From Bin5 sp965218625 (GTDB lineage: Bacteria > Chloroflexota > Anaerolineae > Caldilineales > Caldilineaceae): a DNA stretch of 17,459 nucleotides. Each line of letters starts with the position of its first letter. Position 1 is the first letter of the stretch. The stretch lies in the NCBI GenBank assembly GCA_965218625.1, contig CBDCLG010000019.1, positions 1-17,459 of the forward strand. Direction: 5' to 3'. The notes beneath the pieces were generated by a model, which was not told the origin of the DNA, did no database searches, and worked only from the letters and a program-made list of their open reading frames with translations. A program made the translations under genes and the position numbers. Positions 1 through 7,692 of this stretch are shown here, piece by piece.

Positions 1-275
1 ATTGCCTCCCCCCGTTTCGGCGCCGGAATACCCGACCACTCGCGAAACGAAGTCCAGGCTTGCTCAACCAGGCGATCGAAGTCAGCTTCCGAGGCAACCG
101 CTACGTCGGCCAGCCGCGCCCCGTCAATTGGCGAATGCACAGCCACGCGACGGCCATCTGCGCCCGCCCCCCAGGAGCCGTCGAACAGCCCCGATACCTC
201 TTGATAGAGGCCCAGATCAGCGAATACCCGATCTCTGATCGCCTGAATCCCGCTCCCGGATTCCATCGTGCGCAT
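1..275 (-). CDS. Aldehyde dehydrogenase, ALDH7 (antiquitin)-like, N-terminal part only
   Basis: The minus-strand frame from an ATG at 275 stays open for 91 codons and runs off the left edge, so only the N terminus is present. The translation contains GLFDGSWGAG, then HSPIDGARLADVAVASEADF, and ends with WSGIPAPKRGE. This is the order seen at the start of ALDH7 proteins, where a GSWGG-type segment precedes the linker and a W-x-x-IPAPKRGE motif. Family members oxidise aldehydes (for example aminoadipic semialdehyde) with NAD(P)+; the catalytic Cys and Glu would lie outside the window. An AGGA element ends 3 nt before the ATG; a second ATG at 266 is an alternative. The gene starts 27 nt after the stop of the dioxygenase, so the two are probably co-transcribed. 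Family assignment is good; the substrate is unknown. Confidence 0.82.
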   Translation of the reverse strand, partial: MRTMESGSGIQAIRDRVFADLGLYQEVSGLFDGSWGAGADGRRVAVHSPIDGARLADVAVASEADFDRLVEQAWTSFREWSGIPAPKRGEA

Positions 276-302
276 TCGTCCTGACTCTTCAGAACCTGAA
301 AA

Positions 303-1235
303 CTACGCCAGCTGCGCCGGCCGCGTCTCAGCCTGCTCTTGGGCCCAGGCTCGCAGCGGAACATCGTCCGGGTCCTTTGTTATCCAGTACTGGGAGGAGG
401 GATGGATCTCCGGATCCTCCCCCAGGGGGTGCCCGCTGCCTGGCAGGGCGCCGAGCAGCTGCTGACGGATAGGAGAGCTGCGCTCGATCAGCGCCAGGTC
501 CTGGCTGATGTAGTCGGTCGGCCGCAGCCAGCGGTAATGGTAGCCGACGTGCATGATCTTGCGCGTGCGGTCGGAGAAATTGGGGCCGACACAGTGCCAG
601 ACTGCGGTCCGCCATAGAACGGCCGCACCGGGTCGCAGGCGCAGTTCCAGCGCTTCATCCGGGTCAACCCGCCGCCCCACTTTTGCCAGCTCATCAGGCG
701 AACGAAGATGGCTGCCCGGCACCAGCCAGAGGTTGCCGCTTTGCGGCTCGCTCAGATCTGAGAGGACGTAGAACACCTTGATCTCCATGAACGGCAGCCG
801 TCCGTCCAGCGAGGGCGCCTTGAAGAGATAGTCGCTGGCGAGGTCTGGGTGCCAGGAGAGGTTGCGGTACCCGACTTCGTTGTCAGCGCCGTCGCCAACG
901 CCCACCGCGCCCGCCTGCAGGTCCTCAGGGTAGGGCGGCCTGAAGTCAAGGTGCGTGGTCCGAATCTGAATGTTCCAGCCGATCGCGTCCACAACCAGCG
1001 GCAGCATACGCGGATGGTCGATCAGATCGAGAAAGGCCTCGTGATGTGCCAGGGCGTTGCGCACTGCAAACGGTGCTTGCGGCGCCAATCCTTCCTGCTG
1101 GCGCAACCTCTCGGCCACTTCGTCAACTGCATTCAGCAGCCTTTCCAGCTCTGCAGTGGTCAGGAAATCTTCGAGAACGATGAACCCCTGCTCGTCGAAC
1201 GCGCTGCGCTGTTCCGGGGTCATGGCGATGGACAT
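303..1235 (-). CDS. Phytanoyl-CoA dioxygenase (PhyH) family protein
   Basis: A 310-residue protein with the layout of the Fe(II)/2-oxoglutarate PhyH family. The metal-binding triad is visible as H129-P-D131 in SWHPDLAS and H214 in VWHCVGPNF. Arg 223/225 follows in the position that usually binds the 2-oxoglutarate carboxylate. The core strand KVFYVLSDLSEPQSGNLWLV and the PGSH motif (about 173-176) are typical. Such enzymes hydroxylate small or lipid substrates in the cytoplasm; bacterial members are diverse, so the substrate cannot be named. The start is well supported: an AGGAGG lies 6 nt upstream of ATG 1235. An in-frame ATG at 1223 is less well placed. The gene follows the Gfo/Idh/MocA gene by 35 nt and precedes the aldehyde dehydrogenase by 27 nt, suggesting one operon. 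It ends in TAG, showing that TAG is a normal stop here. Confidence 0.9.
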   Translation of the reverse strand: MSIAMTPEQRSAFDEQGFIVLEDFLTTAELERLLNAVDEVAERLRQQEGLAPQAPFAVRNALAHHEAFLDLIDHPRMLPLVVDAIGWNIQIRTTHLDFRPPYPEDLQAGAVGVGDGADNEVGYRNLSWHPDLASDYLFKAPSLDGRLPFMEIKVFYVLSDLSEPQSGNLWLVPGSHLRSPDELAKVGRRVDPDEALELRLRPGAAVLWRTAVWHCVGPNFSDRTRKIMHVGYHYRWLRPTDYISQDLALIERSSPIRQQLLGALPGSGHPLGEDPEIHPSSQYWITKDPDDVPLRAWAQEQAETRPAQLA

Positions 1236-1270
1236 GGCGGCCCTCCTGTAGGCTATCCCTTCAAGCTCGA

Positions 1271-2560
1271 TTACGTCAGTCCCCAGTGCGCATCGATCGG
1301 GTCCTGGTAGGCCGAACGCGCCCCGCTCAGCACATCGTCGTAGCGGACCGCTTCGCCGGTCAGCGCAGACTCGTAGATTGCATCGCCCAGGGCGATAGAG
1401 CGCATCCCCTCCCAGCCGTCGATTTCCGGCGCCTCGCGGTTGCCGCGCAGCAACTCCAGAAACTCCCAGATCTCCACCGAAAAGCCGTCGGTCGCGCCGC
1501 CCGGATAGAGGAACTCCTCTTCTTCGGGTGTCAAGGCGGCGCGGTGCATCGCCTCAAGCTGGTCCATCGAATAGATCTTTCCATCCGCGGCGGCGAGGCG
1601 CGCCGTCTCTCTGTATTCAGCCGTGCGCTGGAACAGGTGAAAGATCGAGAATGGTGCGTTGGTCGTCTCGCGCAGCGAGCCCTGCGTCCCGTAAAAGGTG
1701 ACATCGTAGGCATCCTCGCCCGGCGCGGCGACGCTCCACGCCCATGTGCCGGTGACGCCGCTCTTGAAAGAAAACGTGACGAACACGGTATCCTCCGGCG
1801 CCTCGGTGAAGGGAAGCGGTGTCCCGGACTTTACCGCGCGCAGCTCCGCGTAGACCTTGTCGACTTCGCCGAGGTAATAGCGTAACGAATCGCAGTAATG
1901 GAATCCGCTGTCCAGCACCGGCCCGCCGCCCGACATCAGCCGGTCCTGGCGCCAGCGGATGTACTCCGGCCTCTGGTCATCGTCCGGCCGCGACCTTTCC
2001 GCCCAAAGCGTTGCAGGATCCGGCCCTTCTGCCTTCTCCTGTTGCGACCGCTTCAGCACGGTGGCGCTGCGGAAGGTATGGAAGAAACTCTGTGGACTGC
2101 CGATCAGGCCCGACTCGTTGATGACCCATCTGGCCGTCCGCTGGCCCGGATGGCGGCGGTGCGGCGCGGCGGTCGAGAGCACTTTGCCCGTTCTCTCGGC
2201 AGTTTCGGCCATCAGCCGGCAGGCCTTGACCGTTATGCCGAGCGGTTTCTCGCACAGGACATGCAGCCCGGCCTCCATGCTTTCGACGGCGACGCCATGG
2301 TGAAGACCGTGCGGCAGGCAAAGGTCGACCGCGTCAACCTGGGCCTCGTCGATCACCTCCCGATATGTCGGGTAGACCGCAGGTCGCACGCCGAGCAGCT
2401 CCTCCAGCATGTCGGCGCGCTCGGCCGCCGCCGCCTGGTTGGCGTCGCAAACGGCCGAAACGACAAAGTCGCCGCGACCCCGTAGCTGCAAGTCCTGCAT
2501 CGACAATACGTGGCGTCGCGAGATATTCCCGCAACCGATCAGCGCGAGTCGAATTGTCAT
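1271..2560 (-). CDS. Gfo/Idh/MocA family NAD(P)-dependent oxidoreductase
   Basis: A 429-residue protein beginning MTIRLALIGCGNISRRHV, with the Rossmann dinucleotide-binding GCGNIS loop at residues 9-14. The family signature EKP is at 104-106 (VLCEKPLGI), supplying the catalytic-site Lys105. A DSGFHYCDSLRYYLGE segment matches the His-containing motif of the C-terminal alpha/beta domain. Members reversibly oxidise hydroxyls of sugars, cyclitols or their acids in the cytoplasm. I chose the ATG at 2560 because it starts directly at the Rossmann strand and has GAGG upstream at normal spacing; an in-frame ATG at 2608 would add 16 residues unrelated to the fold. It lies downstream of the sugar permease genes and 35 nt before the PhyH gene, consistent with a catabolic operon. 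The substrate is not deducible; inositol- or glucose-type substrates are common in the family. Confidence 0.92.
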   Translation of the reverse strand: MTIRLALIGCGNISRRHVLSMQDLQLRGRGDFVVSAVCDANQAAAAERADMLEELLGVRPAVYPTYREVIDEAQVDAVDLCLPHGLHHGVAVESMEAGLHVLCEKPLGITVKACRLMAETAERTGKVLSTAAPHRRHPGQRTARWVINESGLIGSPQSFFHTFRSATVLKRSQQEKAEGPDPATLWAERSRPDDDQRPEYIRWRQDRLMSGGGPVLDSGFHYCDSLRYYLGEVDKVYAELRAVKSGTPLPFTEAPEDTVFVTFSFKSGVTGTWAWSVAAPGEDAYDVTFYGTQGSLRETTNAPFSIFHLFQRTAEYRETARLAAADGKIYSMDQLEAMHRAALTPEEEEFLYPGGATDGFSVEIWEFLELLRGNREAPEIDGWEGMRSIALGDAIYESALTGEAVRYDDVLSGARSAYQDPIDAHWGLT

Positions 2561-2704
2561 TTGCCTATCCTCGAGTGAGTTGACATCGCCGCCGCCAGGA
2601 TCATGCAAAAGAGGAAGCGGCTTGGGCCGGTCCGATTGTCTCTCAAGTATCTCAAATTTGCTGAACTGAGGAAAATGCTCGAAGCGGCGCGCCGTGGAAC
2701 CGGC

Positions 2705-3595
2705 TCAACCCTTGATGCCCGTCAGCGCAATGCCTTGCACAAACGTCTTCTGCAGGAAGAAAAAGAGCATGATGATGGGAAGAGTAATCAAGACGGAGGC
2801 AGCCATCAGCAACCCCCACTCGGCGCCGTATTGGGTCTGATACTCGTATATCCCCAACGACAACGTGTACTGCTCCTGGTCGCTCAGGTAGATAAGCGGC
2901 CCGATATAGTCGCGCCAGCGGGCGATGAACTCGAAAATAGCGACCGTCGCCAGGGCAGGTTTGGAGAGAGGAAGAAGAATCGAATAGTAGATCTTGAGTT
3001 CATTTGCGCCGTCAATGCGGGCCGCCTCCGACAACTCCATCGGAATGGTCATGAAGAACTGCCGCAGCAGGAAGATATACAGCGCGCCGCCGAACCAGTG
3101 GGATACGATGAGCGGGAGCCAGGAGTTCACCCAGCCCAGATTCTTGAAAACAATAAACAATGGAATCATCGTAACCTGAAATGGCAGCATTAGCGTTGCA
3201 ACCGTCAGAATGAACAGGAATGTTCGGCCCGGCCAGGGAATGCGGGCCAGGCTGTACGCGACCAGTGAGGAGGAGATCAGTACACCGACCGTGGCCAGCA
3301 CGGCAATCGTAAGTGTATTGCGAAGGTAGAGGAAAAAAGTTATGAACGTTACCGCGTCAGGGTAATTGGACCACTGGAACGGACTCGGGATCAAAACCGG
3401 CGGATAGGCGTAGAATTGGACGTCCGGCTTCAGCGAGGTCTAAAGCATCCACAAGAACGGCAACGTGAATACAAAGGCCGCGGGAATCAAACTTGAGTGG
3501 ATCAGAATACTGCGGACGATGCCGCGTATGCGCCTGACCATGACCCGCCTGGCATGGTCGTCGGCCATCTGGACCCGACCGCTCTCTACCGCCAT
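2705..3595 (-). pseudogene. Carbohydrate ABC transporter permease 2 (MalG/CUT1 type), interrupted by in-frame TAG
   Basis: Reading from ATG 3595 gives a continuous MalG-type inner-membrane permease of 296 codons except for codon 52, a TAG at 3442-3440. The residues around it read LPFLWML-stop-TSLKPD, the usual end of the first membrane segment in this family, where a Ser is common; one C-to-A change in TCG would produce TAG. The 3' part (from a possible TTG at 3394, 229 residues) keeps the other membrane segments and an intact EAA loop, LSEAARIDGANELK, which contacts the ATPase. The ATG starts one base after the TAG stop of the other permease, indicating translational coupling. Read-through is unlikely to be a genetic-code feature, because the dioxygenase, aminotransferase and other genes here end in TAG. 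Either a true nonsense mutation or an assembly error. Confidence 0.85.
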
Positions 3596-3596
3596 C

Positions 3597-4532
3597 CTAC
3601 TCTTCTCCCCCCGCGTAAAAGACCCACATTCGCGCCGAAAGGAAGATGATCAGCGTCACACACAGAGTAAACATGAACAGCAGCCAGGCCATGGCCGAAT
3701 CATAGCCCATTTCAAGATAATGGAACGCGTTCTTGTAGAGATAGATCGAATAGAACAGCGTCGAGTTGGCGGGGAATCCCGTGCCCCCCGTCATAATGTA
3801 GGGAATGGCAAAGAAGTTCAGCGCCCCGATCACCGATGTTACCAAATGAAAAAAAGATGACAGGGGTCAACATGGGCAGTGTCACATTGCGGAACTTGGA
3901 GAAGATGTTGGCGCCGTCCACGTCGGCGGCGTCGTAGAGGTCCTGGGGCACGTCCTGCAGCCCGGCCAGGTAGAGGATGATCTGCTGGCCGATGATCCAA
4001 AGCGCGAGCAGGACGAGCGTTGGCATTGCCCACTCTTTGCAGGTGAGCCAGCAAGGGCCGCGCAGACCAAACGCCCTGAACGGCGCTGCGATCAGACCGC
4101 TGGGCGGCGTAAAATGAAGACCCAGACCAGCGCCAGGGCGACTTCGGGCACGAGAGTGGGCAGAAAATAGATCGTGCGGTAGACGACCTGCGCCCGGATC
4201 TTGGCATTCAGCATCAGCGCCAGCCCGAACGCGAAGATGATGGCTAGCGGAATCGAGACACCGGCAAAGTATACGGTATTCCAGATCGCCGTCAGGAACT
4301 CGTCATCCTCCAGGAACAGTTCGAGGTAGTTGGCGATCCCAGTCCATTGCGGATTCCTGACGCCGTTGTACTTCGTGAAGCTGTAATAGGCCGACGCCAG
4401 CGTGGGGTAGATCCAGAATACGAGCAGACCGAAAATCCAGGGAGAGGCGAAGAGAAGTCCGTTTATCGTATGCCTCGTCTCCTGAGACATACAGCGCCGC
4501 GGTGCAGATGGTGCAAGTTGGGCGGTTGCCAT
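3597..4532 (-). pseudogene. Carbohydrate ABC transporter permease 1 (MalF/UgpA type), broken by two frameshifts
   Basis: Three frames together spell one MalF/UgpA-type permease. Frame one runs from ATG 4532 to a stop at 4092 and carries the first membrane helices (LLFASPWIFGLLVFWIYPT). The protein then continues in a second frame through WLTCKEWAMPTLVLLALW and the EAA-type loop DLYDAADVDGANIF up to about 3850. It finishes in a third frame (SVIGALNFFAIPYIMTGG to the TAG at 3599-3597). The first junction, near 4101-4110 in a GC run, needs one base added. The second is a run of seven A (3849-3855 on the plus strand), where six would restore the frame. The product would pair with permease 2 to form the membrane channel. 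No ATPase gene is in the window; shared MsmX/UgpC-like ATPases encoded elsewhere are common for this transporter class. Confidence 0.85.
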
Positions 4533-4752
4533 TCTAGTCGAGATTGTCTCCGGCAGGCTATGCGCAGGTCGTACATAAGTCAGGTAGCGGCCCGGCTGAG
4601 CCGCTACCTGTCAATAGCTGTTTCCGACGGGCTTGGTTTCCCGTCTGAACTTCGCGCCACGATTCAAGCCAACGTCCTGAAGCGCTGTCGGCCCGCCCCG
4701 GCGTCTGAGCATGACTGCTCCCTGCCAGGACGGACCGTGCGCCTCTGTCGAG
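4533..4752 (-). other. Intergenic spacer between binding-protein and permease genes, with hairpins
   Basis: A 220-nt gap between the binding-protein stop and the permease 1 start, without a supportable gene. It holds a perfect 11-bp stem (4581-4610) and a second 6-bp stem, GACGGG/CCCGTC (4626-4631 with 4640-4645). The position resembles the malE-malF gap of other sugar importers, where 3' stem-loops stabilise the binding-protein message and lower permease expression. That role is inference here. Confidence 0.5.
4581..4610 (-). promoter_or_regulatory. Perfect 11-bp stem-loop in the transporter operon
   Basis: CAGGTAGCGGC pairs exactly with GCCGCTACCTG around an 8-nt loop. No T-run follows on the minus strand (the next bases are ACTTATG), so an intrinsic terminator is not supported. 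An mRNA-stabilising or attenuating hairpin 3' of the binding-protein gene is the more likely role. Confidence 0.5.
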
Positions 4753-6066
4753 TTAGCTGAAGAAACCGATCTCTTCCAGGCCCTCGTTGATCTCCTCATC
4801 GATGTCCGTCAGCGCCTCTTCGGGCGTCTTCAGCCCGTGCGGAATCTCGTCGCGGAACGCCTTGACCTGCAGGTCCCACAGCTTCGAGCCCAACGGAATC
4901 GGCGGGCGGGCGCTGGAGACGGGCAGCAGGTCCATGAAGACGGCGTGCAGCGGATCTTCGTAGAAGAACGGGTCCTGGGCGGCCGACTTGATCGTCGGAA
5001 TGTGGAAGGTGTCCTTGTTGTACTTGAGCTGGCCTTCGGGGCCGCAGAGGTAGAAGCAGGCGTCGAACGCCGCCTCGACATCGTCGTAACCGAAGGGCAC
5101 GGCCCAACTCCAACCACCGGCCCAGCTCGCGTGCGGGGCGGGACCGTCAGGGCCCGGCATCGGCACGACGCCGTAGTTGGAGTCCGGCTTGTAGCGATGA
5201 TGCTGGGCAACCTTCCAGTTGCCGCTGCAGGTCATGGCGCTCTGCCCGGTCCAGAAGTAGTCGTTCTCGCCGCGGCAGTTGCCGCCGGCGCAGGCCGCCA
5301 GCATCGCATCGATGTCCTCAACGCCGATCTCATCGACGAACGACTTGACGAACTCCATCGCGGCGATGTTGTTGGGATGGGCAAAGGTGATGCGGCGATC
5401 GTCGTCCTGGAAGGTGCCGCCGAAGCCGAAGCCCCAGGTGTAAAGCCAAGCCTGGTCGTAGATCGGGTTGAAGCCGTAGCGGGTCACCGCGCCGATGTTG
5501 TCGCGCACGGTCAGCGCCTCGGTGGCTGCCATCAGCTCATCCAGGTTGGACGGAGGCGACTCGGGGTCGACGCCGGCCTCGGACATGATGTCCATGTTGT
5601 ACCAGAGAGCGCGCGTGTCGGTATCGAACGAGAGCGCGTAGATGTCGCCCTTATAGACGGTCTCGTCCCAGGCGAAATCGTAGTAGAGCTCCTTGGTGAC
5701 ACCGGCGGCCTCGGCGAACTCGTTGATGTTGGTGAAGAAGCCCTCGTGCGCAAACTGCGGCACGGTGAAGCGGTCGGCGTAGTGCAGCGCCGGAGGCGTG
5801 CCGCCGGCGACCGCGGTCAGCAGCTTCTCATCTGCCTGGCTGCCAGCGGTGCGGGCGATGTAGACGAACTCGACCTCGACATTCATCGTATTCTGCTCGT
5901 TGTAGATGTCGATGATCTCTTTGATCGACTCCTGCGCCCTGTAAAGAGCGGCGCAACTCAGTCCCAGCGGCCAATCGCCGGGCCGTTCTCCGATAGGTCT
6001 TGCCTGTCTGACTTGCCTTTTCCAGCCGGAACGAGCGAGCAGTCCAGGCCAAGAAGGAATATACAT
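4753..6066 (-). CDS. Extracellular sugar-binding protein of an ABC importer (family 1 SBP), N terminus disturbed
   Basis: From SIKEIIDIYNEQN onward (about residue 47) this is a normal family 1 solute-binding protein: a helix that normally follows the first strand, GGTPPALHYADRF, ALWYNMDIMSEAGVDP, WAGGWSWAVPFG and a C-terminal EEALTDIDEEINEGLEEI helix. It would capture a sugar outside the membrane and deliver it to the two permeases. The first ~45 residues are wrong for the family: they are Arg/Pro-rich and carry no signal peptide. A signal-like hydrophobic segment, SAVVLCIFLLGLDC, is encoded just upstream in another frame (about 6076-6035), and a plausible ATG with GGGTGA upstream lies at 6115. 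Two single-base losses (near 6110 and 5960) would connect these pieces. The original gene therefore probably spans 4753-6115. The coordinates given are the uninterrupted frame; the product as encoded would not be exported. Confidence 0.85.
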   Translation of the reverse strand: MYIPSWPGLLARSGWKRQVRQARPIGERPGDWPLGLSCAALYRAQESIKEIIDIYNEQNTMNVEVEFVYIARTAGSQADEKLLTAVAGGTPPALHYADRFTVPQFAHEGFFTNINEFAEAAGVTKELYYDFAWDETVYKGDIYALSFDTDTRALWYNMDIMSEAGVDPESPPSNLDELMAATEALTVRDNIGAVTRYGFNPIYDQAWLYTWGFGFGGTFQDDDRRITFAHPNNIAAMEFVKSFVDEIGVEDIDAMLAACAGGNCRGENDYFWTGQSAMTCSGNWKVAQHHRYKPDSNYGVVPMPGPDGPAPHASWAGGWSWAVPFGYDDVEAAFDACFYLCGPEGQLKYNKDTFHIPTIKSAAQDPFFYEDPLHAVFMDLLPVSSARPPIPLGSKLWDLQVKAFRDEIPHGLKTPEEALTDIDEEINEGLEEIGFFS

Positions 6067-6269
6067 AAGACAACCGCGGACGCGTGCAAACCGCCCGATC
6101 GCACGGATTTAACATGCAGTTCACCCAATGTTCAAAATTTCGAGGTTGCTTGAAACTCGGACGCTGCGCCCTTCCTGCCTCGGCCGCTTCCCAAACAGGC
6201 TTTTCCATGGCAGAAACAGTGCAATTTGGCGTCAAATGGGGAATCGCAACGCAGAAATAAACCGCAGAA

Positions 6270-7661
6270 CTACCTCGCCCACACCTCCACAGCCTCCTCC
6301 GGCGCATCCAGCCTCCGCATCTCCTCGATCAAGGCGTCGTGAAGGTCATCGGCAACGCCGGCATGGTCGTCGATCACATTCGTCTCCGCCAGCGGATCGA
6401 CCGTCAGATCGAACAGCTCCCGTCCTCCATACGAGTCGACCGGCACATAGCACCAGCGCTCGGTGTAGACCGCCGGCATGTTCTGTTGCCCCGCCAGCAC
6501 GCCTCGCTCCAAGCGCGTGAACTTGGCCGACACGACGCACTCGCGGTGACCCTCGCCGCCATCCCCGCGCAGCAACGGCGCAAAAGAGCGCCCATGCATC
6601 GGCTCCGGTGGATCGGCTTTGACCCCGGCCAGGTCGAGCAGCGTCGGCGCGATGTCGGCCGGCTGCAGCAGGGCATCGACCGTCCGCCCCCCTTCAAGGC
6701 CCGGCGCCGACACCAGAAATGGGATATGGACGATTTCAGGATAGAGCGGGCAGTAGCGATCGTCGAACTTGCTGATATTCGACTTGCCGGTGCGGTTGTG
6801 CTCGCCCAGCGCCATCCCGTGGTCGGACATGAACACGACGATCGAATCCTCCCACAGCGCCAGGTCGTCGATCTTGGTCAGGATGCGCCCCACCCAGCGG
6901 TCCACCAGCTCGGCCTCGGCGCAGTAGTGCGCGCGCAGGTTGCGCAGCTCCGCCTCGCTGTAGTCGCTCGCCTTGCCGTAGTTGGGATGCAGCATCGGCG
7001 GGCCGTCGTAGTCGGGATCATAGCGGCGCACCATATACTCCGGCGGGTCCCAAGGCTCGTGCGGATCGAAGAAATCGACCCAGAGAAAGAAGGGACTGTG
7101 GCGGTAGTTCTCCTCCAGCCATTCGACCGCCAGCTCGGCCGTGCGCGGCGCGAAGCGGTCAACCTCCCGGTACCAGCGCCGGTTCGTCCACGTGTGCAGA
7201 TCGATCAGATTCCGGCCAAGGAAATGATTGTCGTTGTTGCGCGTCTTGTCGTCCGCCATCGCCGGCTCGATCGGGTGGTTCATGCCGAGAAAGTAGGTGT
7301 TGCCCTCCTGGCCCGGCAATGTGTGCGCGCCGTTGAAGCCCTCGAAAAACGCGGCGCGCACCAGGTGCGGGCAGTCGCCCAGCAGCTGGCTGACGTAGCC
7401 CGCTTCGCCCAGCATCTCCGGCAGGTGATTCGGACTGCTCCGGCGCCGGTCCTGCCAGGGATACCAGGGCCAGCCGACGCGGCCGGTCGTGAAGTCGGTG
7501 CGGTGCGGGATCGTCGGAAAGCTGCCCGTGTACAGCCGCGACAGGCTCACGCAGCGTTCAGAGAAACGGTCCAGGTTGGGCGTCCGCACCGGCATCGCCG
7601 CCGCGCGGTCGAACAGATTATCGTAGCGAAACGTATCGGAGATGATGACGATAATGTTCAC
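6270..7661 (-). CDS. Sulfatase-fold hydrolase (alkaline phosphatase superfamily) with Thr at the catalytic position
   Basis: A 463-residue protein with the sulfatase/phosphodiesterase fold. It starts MNIIVIISDTFRYDN (D9 and D14 in the DTxRxD metal motif). FFDPHEPWDPPE (D199, H201) and MSDHGMALGEHN (D280, H281) supply further metal ligands. The segment that in sulfatases reads C/S-x-P-x-R is SFPTIPHRTDFTTGR, giving T50-I-P-H-R54. The formylglycine-forming Cys/Ser is thus replaced by Thr, the nucleophile used by phosphoethanolamine and phosphoglycerol transferases and nucleotide pyrophosphatases of the same superfamily. A phosphodiesterase or transferase activity is therefore as plausible as sulfate ester cleavage. 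The start is GTG 7661, 31 nt after the deacetylase stop, because upstream residues of the longer frame are low-complexity and lie inside that gene. No signal peptide is seen, so it is probably cytoplasmic. It ends in TAG. Confidence 0.88.
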   Translation of the reverse strand: MNIIVIISDTFRYDNLFDRAAAMPVRTPNLDRFSERCVSLSRLYTGSFPTIPHRTDFTTGRVGWPWYPWQDRRRSSPNHLPEMLGEAGYVSQLLGDCPHLVRAAFFEGFNGAHTLPGQEGNTYFLGMNHPIEPAMADDKTRNNDNHFLGRNLIDLHTWTNRRWYREVDRFAPRTAELAVEWLEENYRHSPFFLWVDFFDPHEPWDPPEYMVRRYDPDYDGPPMLHPNYGKASDYSEAELRNLRAHYCAEAELVDRWVGRILTKIDDLALWEDSIVVFMSDHGMALGEHNRTGKSNISKFDDRYCPLYPEIVHIPFLVSAPGLEGGRTVDALLQPADIAPTLLDLAGVKADPPEPMHGRSFAPLLRGDGGEGHRECVVSAKFTRLERGVLAGQQNMPAVYTERWCYVPVDSYGGRELFDLTVDPLAETNVIDDHAGVADDLHDALIEEMRRLDAPEEAVEVWAR

Positions 7662-7692
7662 GGACTCTTGCTCTTTTCTTGAGGGTTTCTGG

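Noticed and set aside
3440..3442. TAG recoding (suppression or an alternative genetic code) as the reason for the internal TAG
   Set aside because: The dioxygenase, aminotransferase, Thr-type sulfatase relative and permease 1 all end naturally in TAG, so TAG acts as a stop in this genome.
3849..3855. Programmed frameshifting at the A7/T7 run to express an intact permease 1
   Set aside because: It could fix only the second junction; the upstream shift near 4105 already leads to a stop at 4092 and has no slippery sequence.
4581..4610. Rho-independent terminator
   Set aside because: The stem is strong, but no T-rich tract follows on the minus strand, and the plus strand has no gene ending there.
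4711..6153. Long plus-strand open frame of 480 codons opposite the binding-protein gene
   Set aside because: Its translation is low-complexity and Arg/Val/Gly-rich with no family motif. It is the codon-bias shadow of the GC-rich binding-protein gene on the other strand.
6116..6269. Promoter for the importer genes (TTGACG near 6233-6228 on the minus strand)
   Set aside because: No acceptable -10 element at 16-18 nt, so nothing beyond a chance hexamer can be claimed.
6339..7682. Plus-strand open frame of 447 codons opposite the Thr-type sulfatase relative
   Set aside because: It mirrors the minus-strand gene, which has clear metal-site motifs. The plus-strand product is rich in Arg, His and Val and shows no recognisable domain.
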